Shown here: positions 1 through 11,918 of the stretch, piece after piece | How positions within the stretch are numbered: the first letter of the stretch is position 1 | Layout of the letters: every line of letters begins with the position of its first letter | Assembly: GCF_037975245.1 (NCBI RefSeq) | Contig: NC_092579.1 | Coordinates: 9,975,001 to 10,039,000 of the forward strand | Length of the DNA stretch: 64,000 nt | Direction of reading: 5' to 3' | Origin: Apostichopus japonicus | Taxonomy: Eukaryota > Echinodermata > Holothuroidea > Aspidochirotida > Stichopodidae | Notes under the pieces: model-generated | Told to the model about the DNA's origin: nothing | The model's database searches: none | The model's input: only the letters and a program-made list of their open reading frames with translations | Program-made: the position numbers and the translations under genes

Positions 1-3000
1 GTTACTGAACTGCATTGCGTCTCTATATATTTTATTTAAATGATTTCGATGTTCTTTTTTTTTTAAACTCAATCGTAAATACCGCCACCAGTTTCCTAAC
101 TTTTCTGATTGGGTGATGCGATCGGGTGTTTACAAATTGACTCAACGGTGTCATGATCAAATAATGTTTATAGTTATCATCACAAGGGTGAGAGATACAA
201 ACAATGGAAAACCGCAGAGGGAAGTATGATTGCTAGTATGTCAACAATCAGGCCTTCTTAATTAGAAATTCTATGTATGAATTTAAATGCAGTGAGGGAC
301 ACATACATCAATGGTAAATTTGCTACAAAAGACATTTAAGCTATCAAATGTTGGTTATAGAAGAAAATTTGATTCTGTTATTTTTTTGATCTGCTAGAAT
401 TGATGTAAATTTGCTTTAAATAACTGAAAAGATAGAATATATAGAGGGGGAATGAGGGGGGTGAATACAGGGAGTTGGGATGGGGAGGTAGGGACAGGAA
501 GATCTTTTGAATGTGGTGGTTAACTACTTCCTGGAATGTGAGTGTGAATGAACTTGTTTAACTTATGAGTATTTTGGGTGCAATATTTGACCTTTTAAGT
601 TGGTAATCCGTGATTTGTTTGAAAAAGATAAGCTGATATTTTTTGTATCCATATTTCTGTGATGTGTCTTTTTTAAATAAATTTATGTGTTTTACACTTT
701 TCTTTTGAAGTGATGGAACTTTATGCTGTGTGGAATAATGGAAACATATATGATGATAACACAGCGATAATATCAACTCCCAGTGTTTGAACCCAGGGAG
801 AGGGAGGGGGGGTGGCTGCAATGATTAATTGTTACTTAATTTTTATTTCTTTTTTTATGGGATGAAAGGGGAGGGGAAAGGGGGAGGGGAAGATGTTCAC
901 CTTAAAAATGATAACTGATGTGAATTTTAAATGCTGTCATATATTTTATTCCAACAAAAAGATCATAACTATCACTTTTATCAATACAAAAAAAAATAAT
1001 GAATACCAAACATAATTTTGATTTTCAATTACTATCTAGTATGTTTCTTTGGTGTCCATATTTGACTTGTTCTTTCGGACAAAAGACCATGGGAACTCTT
1101 TATCCCATTGAAACTAATCCCCATGGAAACCATTAATCCCATTAAGTATACAAAGAATAACCTTAGCTGCCTATCTTCAATAACAACTAAATCACAAAAG
1201 TAAATGATAATAGCCGAGTTTCATTTCTATAAATCTGAACCGTGAGTATTCTTTATATATCATTCATAAGCATTAAGGTTGCATGCAGCAAAAACCTTGA
1301 AGCTTCCTACATTTACAGCAATATTCTGATGGCTCATGAAGTTCATGGCTTCGAAAATGTTCTAGACTTTTGTTTCCGTTTCCGTATCATTAGATCAAAA
1401 CCACAACCTAATTCTGTTTTGTGAGCTGTTGAAAATAAAATCATTTAAAAAAAATTATGTTGCAATTTCCTGAATGCTCATTTAGCAACAACAGAGATAG
1501 GCCTATCTGATGATGTCACCATGACAACTGAACTGAAAATGTCATTGTTTTTGTCTTAAGTTTTCAAACAAATCATTTATCCACTGAGAATAATATTCTC
1601 ACAAAGAAACTACATAAATGGTAAAATTCTACATGAACAGAACATTGTGCCAAGTATAAAACGAATACTTCAAATGTATCACATTTCAAACCAAGGAAAA
1701 TCAACTCACTGACAATATTATAACAAGAAAATAAATCTTTAGAATAACATCTGTAGGAGATGACATCACAGGCTACCTATCATCATCAACTTCTTGGAGT
1801 AATTAAGAGAGGTTTCATTTGTGAATAGTGAAAAGGGGGGAAGAGGCAGGACAGATGAATGAACAGAAGACTGGAAAGTTGTTACAAATGCAACAGAGCA
1901 AAGAAAGATGGGAGAGCTTCCTCATTCTCTATTGACTTAAAACCACTATTGTTCTTTATATCTTTGTTCGTGAATCTCATTCTTATTCCTTTTCCCAGGG
2001 TAACTTTTTTCAGTGTTTACACCAAGACTAACTCCCAATTACACATCACACCATGAATCCATCCCATCCAGGGTCTCTAGGTAGCTAAATACTTTGATAA
2101 CCCATTCAATCACAGTTTGTTGATAACTGATAAGGAAATAACTAAGAAGGACTATACCTAGCTCACAGATCTATACATTCACCGACCTACCTATAGTGAC
2201 CCAGCTTACACTGACCATGGAGGTAAAACAGACTGACCAACCAACACACACATGTGGATTCAAACTCTTATCTAGTCACAGAGGTTGTAGTGTTTACAGT
2301 GTAAACTAAACAATAATTGTGGGGGTGCTTAAATCGGTATTTACGTCATCGCTTCAATTGACATTCTTTTATCCATCATCATCCATGCAATGTGTTCCAC
2401 AGAGGGTTTCTGGTCTAATTTCTTCCTGGTACTCAGTTCGATAACTCAGTGTGCATGTCAGCAGTATGTCAAACCGGGTGTTTCAAGGTTACTACTGTTA
2501 TCCCAACAAAAAAAAGTTCAAAATTACCCTTTTGTAGGTTTCTCCATATATATATTTCCAGACATATATTTCCAGATATTGAGGGTGGGTGGGAAGGGAG
2601 GGTCAAATAAGACAATAAAATGTTAAAATGAAACAAGCTGCTTTGTGGACAGCTGTAAAATGTTCTTGTTAAAATCTGTGTCGATCAGTGACCATTATCT
2701 CATTTTGTAGCATATTTATGGGTTATTGTTGTGTTTGTGTGTGGGGGGGGGGGTAGAGAGGAGGGGAGGGGCGTTTCCATACAGCTTTCGTTATAGTAAT
2801 CTCAAGTTCACTGATTATGACATAACAGTTCAAACACATTTATTTCTTGACTCCATTCCCTCCCTCTCTCCCTCCTACCCCTGCCCCTTCCCATACCCCT
2901 TTCCTGTTGCACTCACTTCTTGAAGATTCCCCTCTTGAAAATGTACAAGCCACACGTCTGTAATATTTGGTGTGAGTTATTACAGATTAAGCTTTAGGTA

Positions 3001-5017
3001 AAACTCAACTGGTCATTGGTCAAGTCCGTCATTGCAGTAATACTGCCACGGTCTGGTCAATAAACAGTGGTCAGCACATGACCTCTATCAGCTCATATCC
3101 CATCAAACCACCACAGATTCCTGATTGAGTTACCTCCCATCCTCTTCTGATCAGCAAGCCTCTCTGTCAGGTGATCATGGGCAACTCAGGCTATGTCAAT
3201 GAAAGATTTGGACGACTCAAACAGACCGGATTTTTATTGCTCCTTCTGTAACTATAAAACCCTTAAACATGGATGATGAAATTCTGGTTGCTGGCTGGTG
3301 GGTATCCAGCAATATGCTAGAATCTACCAGAATGGTCAGCTAGCTAACAAACCTACAAATCAACTAATCTTAATTACTTATGCATTGTGGTGTATTTGTC
3401 TTCACCTCTTCCTTGGCAATGCTATTTGTACCGTGATCCACTAAAATATAGTGTACCTCAGTGTCCATCCACCGTCATTGGATTAACATTTCAACACTTC
3501 CAAGAACAAAGCTACTAAATGTGACCAGTACATTGGTTCCAAATTTCACCATGCTACACAATTGTTTGATCTTTTTTAAAGTATCTTCCTTAGAATACTC
3601 CCCACACACTTACATCTCCCCCCCCCCCTCCCCCTCTGCCCCAAACTATTACCAGGCCTTTGAGGGGAGTTCATATAAATACCTTGAGATTGGCTGCATG
3701 TATATATCAATTGTAGAAGTTAAGCACAAGTACCATCCCCTCCCGGGTGGGTGTTGAGGGCCCTGGTAAATTACCCTGCACCCAGCATATATTTGCATGG
3801 TATTGCTCAAATTTATTCATGTCTTACATAATTCTGTTTGTATCCAAGGGTACTGCTGCACAAATCAATTCCATGGGGAGTACAGACAGACTCGAGCCCA
3901 GGGCCAGGGCATACAGTACAGGTCTGATTTTAGAGTGAAACCAAGTCTCCTTGTCCACAGAAAGTTTAATAACTACTGACTGTAGTGGAGAAATTGTGAA
4001 GGAATACCTCTGCATATCCCTTCAGCACATCATATTAGCCCCTGAGTGGCGGCATCAAACTATAACACTTAACGAAAAACCAGAAAGCCCTTTCTAGTCC
4101 CACAATATTATAAAACTAAAATCAAATAACTATGTCATTTTGCATAGCTCCTTGTATTAATTGATAGAGCTGTTGTACACAGTTCTTTTCATTTTCCAAT
4201 AAATTACAGTACACACCCTTACCCTGATTGCAAAGAATCACATGTATAATTGGAGAGTTTCTTAATTGATGGGAATGCATATATATATATACCTTAGTCT
4301 CTACAGAAGCTACCTGCATACACCATATGTTCAATGCCTTTGAATTGAACATGGTTGGGCCAAAAAGGGACTTCCTTCCTATGAAGCTAAGTTTAATGTC
4401 CCAAATTATACTCTTAATGAAACGTTTCCTCTCGGCTCTTAGAGAGACAAGTTTAGCATACATGTGAAGCAGATGTCATTGCATTCAAGCCAGGATTTTG
4501 ATCAAATCCATCATCCAGTTGTAGAAGCATTGAAATGAGAAGTAGTAAATTACTATACTTTCCAGGGGACGGATACTAAGGCCTTCTATCGCCCAAGTTG
4601 GACTATTTCTGTAACACCAAAGAAAGAAACCTTTATTGCTGTACAAAGAAGTTGATTTTTGTTTCTAAAGATCAATGAGGTAGGTGCTATATAACTACTT
4701 TCAGTAATGGAGTTAGTCTAGTTAATTAATATTCATAAGGAAAGAATTTCAATCTAATACCTGTAAAAAAATACATTTACTTTCAGAGTGTAGTATAATT
4801 GGATGTCCAAAATGATAATCAATCATAGAAGATATACCTAATAAATCACCTTCTCATTCTGGACATTTCTTGACTCAAAACTGGCTGAAATGTCATCAAC
4901 ACAGTGTCCTCCTCACTCACACCGACTTGAACATGAAGAAATGTGACAAGTGTATTCTATCCCCCCATCCCCCCCCCCCCTCGCATGCTCAGATTGTCAC
5001 CAGAGAACGACCCTGGA
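1..5017. other. No gene recognised; G- and CT-rich patches
   Basis: Only short random ORFs. G-rich stretches at 441-500, 796-815, 865-892 and 2741-2772; pyrimidine-rich stretch 2850-2905; C-run near 3621; short TA repeat near 4281. The palindrome TAGGCCTA occurs at 1498. Confidence 0.6.
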
Positions 5018-5386
5018 ACAATTTTGACCCTATGTACTTAACAATACATGCACAGCAAGCAACAGCAGACTTATAGGTATGTTGGCTTTGATAATAAGAG
5101 AAGAATAAGAGTTTGTTACTCTGTAAACTGAATCTGTGAATTCAGACATTTTACTTGTTTTCTTTTCTTTCATCACAAGAAAGAACCGCATCATCAAGAG
5201 CAAAACATCCGATTCTCAAATCCATTTCTTCTCAGTCCAGCAAACCTGACCATTTTTGAAAGATTTAACTTCCAGGCTCCTCATTTATAGCTACTAACTT
5301 CTCTTATTATCACTAAAGCCAACATACCTATAAGTCTGCTGTTGCTTGCTGTGCGTATATCGTAAAGTACATAGGGTCAAACTTGT
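5018..5386. repeat. Inverted repeat with about 86-bp arms
   Basis: Left arm 5018-5103 and right arm 5298-5386 are reverse complements over almost their whole length, including AGCAAGCAACAGCAGACTTA and TAGGTATGTTGGCTTT, with a few substitutions and one 3-bp indel. The 194-bp spacer is unrelated. Either a foldback element or an inverted local duplication; no ORF of note. Confidence 0.85.
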
Positions 5387-8300
5387 TTATAAACTCTCAA
5401 CTCCAAGAGGTGGTACTTACACATAAATTATCTCTTGCTTTGACTAACTTATTTACCTTTCTTGATCTCTTATCTTAAAGCTCTGCTGCCTTAAAACAAT
5501 GACATACAAACCACCTGTTTTTTTGCTGTGTGTGTGCATGTGTGTGTGTGTGCTTGTTCCCTTAAAAAAACTAACTTTGTGAAATACTTTGACCTGAGTG
5601 TGGTGTGCCGACTGGTTCCTTCACTAAACAGTAGACAAGAGTGTGCAGTCATATCTCCTGTTAACAATCCACAAACAGCACAGGTTGCATGCACTGTGGT
5701 CAACTTGGATCTATTATATAAAGGGTAACCATCAAAGATGTCAAAAGGGTATTGTAGTCTTAATTCAGTTTGAGTTGTAAACCAGAGGATATATACTTCA
5801 GACATACTTTACTGATGGGGACAGTATAAAAGGTACTGGATAAACCCATGAAATGTCAGAACCAACTAATCTTTTCTCACTTATAACAACTTTGGAGAGC
5901 TAGAAAATGTAAACACTTTTGACAACAAGTTGGATTTGAACAACTTAAAAGAGTGCAGAAGATCTTTACAGGTAAGATAGTACTGTCTTCAAGACCACTG
6001 GTGTACTTATTTACAACAGGAAGGAAGAAATAAAAATTTGATAAAAAATGCTCAATCTTTTCCAAAAGTTAAGCTGATCAGCTGATAAGCATTTATTGAA
6101 TTTAATTATACAGTAATAACCTTCTTCCCTCTTTAAAGATTTTTTCTTTTTTAATCATGTTTTCCAACCTTTTTTTGAAGTTTGAAGATATTTGTTCTCT
6201 TCTTCATTTTATTTAGAATTTCATGTTTATTCCCTTTTGCTTTACTTTTGGCAAACTGTTTTTATCGGGTTAAATAAATTGTATTCTTTGGAGGAAATGG
6301 GGAGGGATTTGCTGTAAAATTTAAAGGCATCTTTCGAAGAGGGGTAATTAGGGAAGGGGAGGGCAAGGGGTGGCTATCTATATTTCATAGTATTCATTAC
6401 TCTACTGAGAGATCTGCATAGTAGTCACGTCACAATAATGATTTTACAACTGTACACCATTAAAAAGTGGCAATTCTCTCAGTCCAGGTTACATGTCAAA
6501 AACATGTTTCATTTTGTTCAGTAATTATCTTTTAAACATCACAGTTTCAGTATGCAACTTGACTGGTCTAAGCAAAAAAAAAAATTGTCCGATTAAAAAA
6601 AAAAAAAAAAAAAAATTATTTTGATTTAAGTCAGCATGACAATAAATTACGATGGTGGGATGATAGTTACAGTATGGAAAACTGTTAGTATAGGTTCCTC
6701 GATCTCCTAACAGTCTAAAACTTCATAAGTTGAACTAATATGAAAGGTTCAGTCATAATTGAACCATTCACTAATTAATACACAGTAACAAAACAGTAAT
6801 GGCATATCCCTTTTGCAGCACAAGATAGTAAAATGACGAAGTCCATTCCCCCTTGCTTGGGAACCCCGTCACAATGAAAGAAAAAAATGAGTAGATCCAA
6901 ATTTTACTTTGGGTTTGACAAGGACAAACTATTTGGCAAACGAGGATATGAAATATTAAAAGTAATTACTTCAAAAAAAAAAGAAAAAAAGAGAGGTTTC
7001 TTGTTGTAACTCTGTCCACTGCTAAATATCAATAATCTGCAGTTTTTTTTATTTCAAAAGAAAACATGGTTTACCGAAAACTTTGGGTCCAACTAATACT
7101 GTCATAAGAGAAATGAAACATAAAGAGTATTCACTGAATCCAAAATAATAAAATATTTTATCCAATTATTTGATGTCAGTGGCAATAACAACTATGTCTA
7201 AAAAAATAAAAAAAACTTGAAACTTATTATCAAAATAAAAAAATTAAAAGGAAACAACAAAAAGAAAAGACTGATATGTTAGGAAAATAAAAAAAAGAAG
7301 GATGGTCTATTCAACTTTGAATAGTGCTATATAGGAAAACTACACGTACTGCCATAAGAGAAATGAAACAATTTGAATATTCAACAAGACTAATATAACA
7401 ACATATTTACCCTGACATATGAAGTCAGGAAATGAAAAATTGAGACTTATTATATTAAAAGAAGGATATACAAGAAAAAGAAAAGAATCAATAAATTTAG
7501 AAAGACAAAACTATGTTGCCATCAAGAGAAATGAAATATAAAATTAATAATTTTATCATACCTAAGAAAGAAACAGCAAAATCTGAAAAGGAAAAAAAAA
7601 AAAAAAACATGTACCCCAAAAATAAAATATATCCTTGTATCTTCCAAAATGAGCATTACTTTTAATTCAGAGAGTGAAAAGACAATTTTTTTTTATTTTA
7701 ACTTTCCTTTCTGTGATAGAAATTTGAAGTACTGCAACTTTAAATTACTGATAATATCATTGCATGTTCAATTATGTGGAACATCACATGTGACTGACAC
7801 ATTCTCCTGTTCATGTTCATTCCTTGTTATCGAGTAGTAAACGTGTTTACCCTACTGGAAAAAAATAGTCAGACATTGATCTGAAACTTGTCTGAAAGCA
7901 GTCTGTCTGACTACTTTGTACAGTAGTCTAGCTGACAGATGTATGCAGCAGTTTGCAGATCAAATTCAGACAAAATCAGATCTGCAGTCTTGACACAGTG
8001 ATGAAACCAGTTTTGCATCCGAGACATCTGCATGTAGGTTTGGTGATTGTTGGCATGGCCAGGCAGTCATTTTTGCAAGAAACTGACCATCACAACTGTC
8101 ATCAAGATCTTTTGCAAAATTACACGAACAGCATTTTAAAAAGTACTCTACATGGCCAACGTTTCTGTCAGAACCAGTAACATAGAAAACTGTACAGGAA
8201 TTACGTTTCTGTGAAAAACTGTACTCTTTTCTGTGAACTACTGAACCATTTAAAAAATTTCTCAGAAACTTGAAATATTTGATGGGAATATACATATCCA

Positions 8301-8397
8301 AGCTCTAACACTAATATTTTTCATTACAGATATAGTAGGTGATACCACTTTAGTACAGCCAAAAACATGAATATTTCTACCAATCTCTTTGCCTTTT
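5387..8397. other. Gene-free; A-rich tract 6560-7640
   Basis: The A-rich part contains poly-A runs and a degenerate repeated motif AAGAGAAATGAAA (near 7108, 7355 and 7521). 5527-5552 is a GT repeat. A possible exon at 5900-5971 is discussed as a finding. Confidence 0.6.
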
Positions 8398-9973
8398 TTA
8401 ATTTGATAGCTGAAGCATTTTACTTATGTATGATTGAACTTGTTGATTCTTGCAATTCTTAAATTTTGGCAATAATCTAGGCATACCAATGAGCATTTGG
8501 ACTTTCGAACAAATCTGAAGTTCTAGATTCTTGGCACTATGAAACATTTTGAGAAGTTGCCCATTATGGTCCTCAAATTTGAAGCAGGAGTAAACCCATA
8601 ATGGGCCAAGGTTACAAACACAATATGCCAGATGTACAGTAGTAACTGATGGAGATTTGCACTCATATGTGTCTCATTATACAGCACCTGGAACATGAAG
8701 CAATACTGTTTTAACAGGTTTTCACATCTATTAACTTCTTCATGGGAAACCGATGCAAAGCTTAAATAAAATATTGCTTCAACTTAAAGAGAGAGTAGTG
8801 GTCAAAATATACAGGATTCATGATGCCATGAAGCACAGGAATTGAATAAAAATACAGCCACGCCCTGCATTCATTTGCCTTCCAAAGGATCTTTGATTGA
8901 ATGTGGAATACGAGTAATAAAGCTTGGTGGTTTGATTTCTCCTAGTCGGTTGTCTACCTTTTCAACAAGCTTTGACAAAGAAAAATCTTCATTGGAATAT
9001 GTGGAGTCAAACCACAAATTAAAGAAGTAGCTTTTGTACTATACCTAATAAAACACAATGCATGTAATCAAAGACCATGCCATTAACAACATCAAAATAC
9101 GGAAAGTACAGCAACCATGACAGTCCTTTAACACCAATCACTGGTGCATTACTCTTAACAGCAATTTGCCCATTTTGACAAAATTTTTTCATGGTTCTGT
9201 TTCCCATGACCATTCAAGTCATCTAATGGATATGTCCATGTGTGGCCCTTTCCTGTGGCACATGATCTCCCTTGCAGGAGGCAATATGCACAGCCATAAC
9301 AACCATTAAATTGGACCATGTTTAGTAACAGACTTTTCGCAGTTTGATCACATGTTGCACATATTATTATCCCTTTAACAGAAACTTCACTCCCATCAGG
9401 TAATTTAACACTTATCCCATCTCCTAAAATGTTAAGCTCATGGTAGGTTGGCTTCAAAAAATATCAACACTTGGTTTTATCTCTCCATACCATAATCTTC
9501 CAAATATAAATTCCTTTTTCATACGCACCTTGTAGGGCAATTCATTAATAACAAAGTATAGAGGCCAAATGCTAAATTTAGATGCTCTGCATAATGGCAC
9601 ACCATCTGTATACATAGTAAGTGAAAACATTATTTTGATTATTGAGGATACCACTTTTCCCAAGTAAACTTTTGTAGACAGAACCATCATATATGTCCTC
9701 TAGATTTCCCTCATTCGTTTTGGAATGCTTGACCCTCTGAGCTGCAATTTTTCAGAAAAGTTGTCACATGAAAAAAAAAATTCTCACCTGTGTAATTAAG
9801 GGACATTGAATGAAGAATGATGTATTGCCCTCACTGTCAATATCTAGTGAACACATGGGGCATTTTGAAAGGCTAGAAGCTGCAAGGTAGTTTTTACAAT
9901 TAGAACAAAATTTGTGAAATTTTATTGGGGTCTTTATAGATGCAAAATGATTTTTTGAAGAGGTAAAGGGATT
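8398..9973 (-). pseudogene. tnp2-type (CACTA-like) DNA transposase, decayed, at least six frameshifts
   Basis: The minus strand reads as pieces of one transposase in the order expected for the tnp2 family (Transposase_21). From the N-terminus: a Cys-rich motif CSNCKN...CPMC (about 9915-9835), a segment ending IYDGSVYKSLLGK (about 9705-9665), TDGVPLCRASKFSIWPLYF (about 9608-9552), LKPTYHELN, a CATCDQ...CYGCAYCLLQG Cys block (9380-9260), then VIGVKGLSWLL...DYMHCVLLGIVQKL (9145-9025), WFDSTYSNEDFS (9012-8977), WKANECRAWLYFYSIPVLHGI, an NETHMSANLHQLL motif, and GPLWVYSCFKFEDHNGQLLK near 8600. Pieces lie in different frames, with breaks near 9780, 9466 (T6 run), 9215, 9025, 8855, 8765 and 8605, plus stops. 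No terminal inverted repeats were found. It is not functional. It lies antisense, about 220 bp upstream of the Kir exon. Confidence 0.85.
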
Positions 9974-10147
9974 TTGTCATCACATTTGGAGCCAAGCAAT
10001 GTAATGGAGCTTCACATCAGCCACTCCTAAAATCATGTATGTTGGATCATCGCCTCACACAATCTAATGGAATAGGCCATTACAAGAATATCCTTGCATA
10101 CTTACCAATGAAAACAAAGTCGCTGATTTCAAAACTTGTAAAGGACT

Positions 10148-10196
10148 CTATTTTTCAGCTCTGTTTTCCTTCTTTTCTCCCCCCTTTTTTCTGCAG
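10148..10196 (+). promoter_or_regulatory. Splice acceptor with long polypyrimidine tract before the Kir exon
   Basis: A nearly uninterrupted C/T tract runs into CTGCAG ending at 10196, 21 bases before the Kir ATG. This is a textbook 3' splice site, so the exon starts at 10197 and the channel gene should have at least one upstream exon (5' UTR or extra coding). A second AG at 10157-10158 is a weaker alternative. No upstream exon could be identified. Confidence 0.7.
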
Positions 10197-10207
10197 CCAA
10201 TAGTCAC

Positions 10208-10228
10208 ATGGTGGAAGATGAATGGTAG
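10208..10228 (+). promoter_or_regulatory. Short upstream ORF overlapping the Kir start
   Basis: An ATG at 10208, ten bases before the Kir ATG, opens a six-codon ORF (MVEDEW) that stops at TAG 10226-10228 inside the channel reading frame. Its context is weak at -3 (C) but has G at +4, whereas the Kir ATG has A at -3. Leaky scanning or reinitiation would be needed if the exon is spliced as inferred. Functional effect is inference. Confidence 0.45.
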
Positions 10229-11681
10229 GGATAGCTCAAACAGCCTATCATCAGAAGATCATGTCGTGGTAGTCACCGACTCCAAGCCTAAAAATGGGAC
10301 CCGTCCCAGGGCCGCCGAGGTCCAGCGTCGCAAATCTCAACTCTGTATGGAAACTCAGTTGAAGCTAAGGTCGGAGAACAAATTGAAGAGACTCGTAGAG
10401 AAGAACGGCGCGTGCAATGTCCTACATCACAACGTCCCCAGGAGGGGGGATTTCCTACGGGACGGTTTTACCACATTGCTGGATCTAAAGTGGAGGTGGG
10501 TTCTAATCATCTTCTCCTTCGTCTATCTGATCGGGTGGGTCATATTCGCAGCTTTCTGGTACGCTCTGGTCTGGGACCACGGGGACCTCGATTACAGGGA
10601 CAGGTTAGACGATCGTCCCGACTGGGAACCGTGCGTTTCAAATGTGGACAACTTTATAAGCGCTTTCCTGTTCTCTCTAGAGACTCAGACGACCATCGGT
10701 TACGGTTTCAGATCCGTCACCGAAGCTTGTTGGTTAGGCGGTACGATGGTCGTCATACAGTCTGTGTTCAGTTGTCTAGTAGATGCGGTCATGATAGGAT
10801 GCATCTTTGCCAAACTTGCCAGGCCGAAGAAACGAGCTGCCACCATCAAGTTCAGCAAGAATGCCACAATCTCGGAACGGGACGGCCAGCTGTGCTTCAT
10901 GTTTCGGGTGGGGGACATTCGCGAGAGCCACATCTACGATACAAAGATACGTGCCCAGCTCATAAAGCCCAGGGTCACTTCCGAAGGAGAGTGCATCCCC
11001 ATCGAGACTTACAAACTTGCCCTCGGTCCCGAGGCCCTACCAGCGGAACAGATTTTCTTGGTGTGGCCCATGATCATTTGCCACGTTATCGACGAAAACA
11101 GCCCTTTCTACGAGATCGGGGCTTCCATGCTACGGGAGGAGACTTTCGAAGTGATCGTGATTCTGGAAGGCGTTTTAGAACAGACTGGACTGATCATGCA
11201 GGCTAGGACCTCTTACTTACCTTCTGAAATATTATGGGGTCACAGGTTCAGCAGTAAGTTTATTACACCCCACGACGACCACGAACACCTGACAGTAGAC
11301 TACAGGGAATTCAATACAACGTATCAGGTGCACGGCGCATTCTCCTGCAGTGCCAAGGAGAGAGATGTCCTCACCAGTCAAGGGTTGGACATCAAAAATA
11401 TGAACCCTCAAACCCTCAGGTCAGCGCTGAAGAAATCCTACTCGTTCGAAGACAGCCAACGACAGAAGCAGGTCAACGGCGGCTCTCACCGCGGTAACGG
11501 TAAGGGAAATATCTGCTTCGTGGACGATATCCAGGAGCAGGAGGAAGGAGACATCGGGAGCCAAATAATTATGAGCATCGACGAACACATCAACGATCCA
11601 GGTTTCTCGGAGTCGGTGGACGAGACCAAAGAGGGACCAGTTGCAATTGTTCCATTTAAGGAAATTGGATCGCCTGTGTGA
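10218..11681 (+). CDS. Inward-rectifier potassium channel (Kir2/Kir3-like), complete 487-aa ORF in one exon
   Basis: Tetrameric K+ channel subunit of the plasma membrane that passes inward current better than outward. Seen: cytoplasmic N-terminus with the family motif EKNGACNV (61-68), first membrane helix about 93-118, pore loop with selectivity filter TIGYG (159-163), second helix about 174-199, basic PIP2-binding stretch ARPKKR (201-206), then the large cytoplasmic domain with FEVIVILEG (310-318). Asp189 sits at the pore-lining rectification position (Kir2.1 D172); Asp241 and Glu317 match the two cytoplasmic acidic ring sites. Cys139 and Cys171 have the spacing of the extracellular disulphide. 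DIRESH (233-238) fits the DxRxxH sodium site of Kir3/Kir5. The last residues SPV form a class I PDZ ligand. The chosen ATG has A at -3; the frame stays open upstream to the acceptor at 10196, so an extra N-terminal exon is possible. The CDS is visibly richer in GC than its flanks. Family certain; subfamily unsure. Confidence 0.96.
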   Translation: MNGRDSSNSLSSEDHVVVVTDSKPKNGTRPRAAEVQRRKSQLCMETQLKLRSENKLKRLVEKNGACNVLHHNVPRRGDFLRDGFTTLLDLKWRWVLIIFSFVYLIGWVIFAAFWYALVWDHGDLDYRDRLDDRPDWEPCVSNVDNFISAFLFSLETQTTIGYGFRSVTEACWLGGTMVVIQSVFSCLVDAVMIGCIFAKLARPKKRAATIKFSKNATISERDGQLCFMFRVGDIRESHIYDTKIRAQLIKPRVTSEGECIPIETYKLALGPEALPAEQIFLVWPMIICHVIDENSPFYEIGASMLREETFEVIVILEGVLEQTGLIMQARTSYLPSEILWGHRFSSKFITPHDDHEHLTVDYREFNTTYQVHGAFSCSAKERDVLTSQGLDIKNMNPQTLRSALKKSYSFEDSQRQKQVNGGSHRGNGKGNICFVDDIQEQEEGDIGSQIIMSIDEHINDPGFSESVDETKEGPVAIVPFKEIGSPV

Positions 11682-11690
11682 AGGTAAGAC
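11682..11690 (+). promoter_or_regulatory. Consensus splice donor two bases after the Kir stop codon
   Basis: After TGA (11679-11681) the sequence reads AG then GTAAGAC, a consensus donor (AAG|GTAAGA). If used, the 3' UTR continues in a downstream exon and the whole coding region lies on one 1487-nt internal exon (10197-11683). If not used, the transcript runs on; an AATAAA exists at 11776-11781 in a small AGGCATAATA repeat. Only transcript data can decide. Confidence 0.4.
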
Positions 11691-11918
11691 AAAGATTACA
11701 GTTAGTTTATAATTCTGTTTTACGATGCCACGTGCAAATCAAAAGAGAGTTTATCATAAAGGCATAATAAGGCATAATAAAAAGGCCTAAAGGCAATAAT
11801 GGTCACTTTCTGATGACCAATATGGAAACCAACATATGTCACACAAAATCTGCTATGGATTTCAAAGATGTGTTTACTAGTGCAATTGTTTTATCAACAT
11901 TCAGAATCAACATAACAT

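Noticed and set aside
4122-4463. 113-codon minus-strand ORF
   Set aside because: No motif, ordinary base composition, no splice or promoter context; consistent with chance.
9724-9796. Intron in the tnp2-like transposase near 9750-9795 (GTGAGA ... TTGCAG)
   Set aside because: The would-be intron is under 50 bp and the same region reads through in other frames with transposase-like residues, so frameshifts explain it better.
10700-10933. Minus-strand ORF under the Kir pore region
   Set aside because: Antisense shadow of conserved coding sequence with no motif of its own.
10412-11206. 264-codon ORF in another frame inside the Kir gene
   Set aside because: It is out of frame with a clearly conserved channel; its Arg/Ser/His-rich translation is what a shifted GC-richer coding frame gives.
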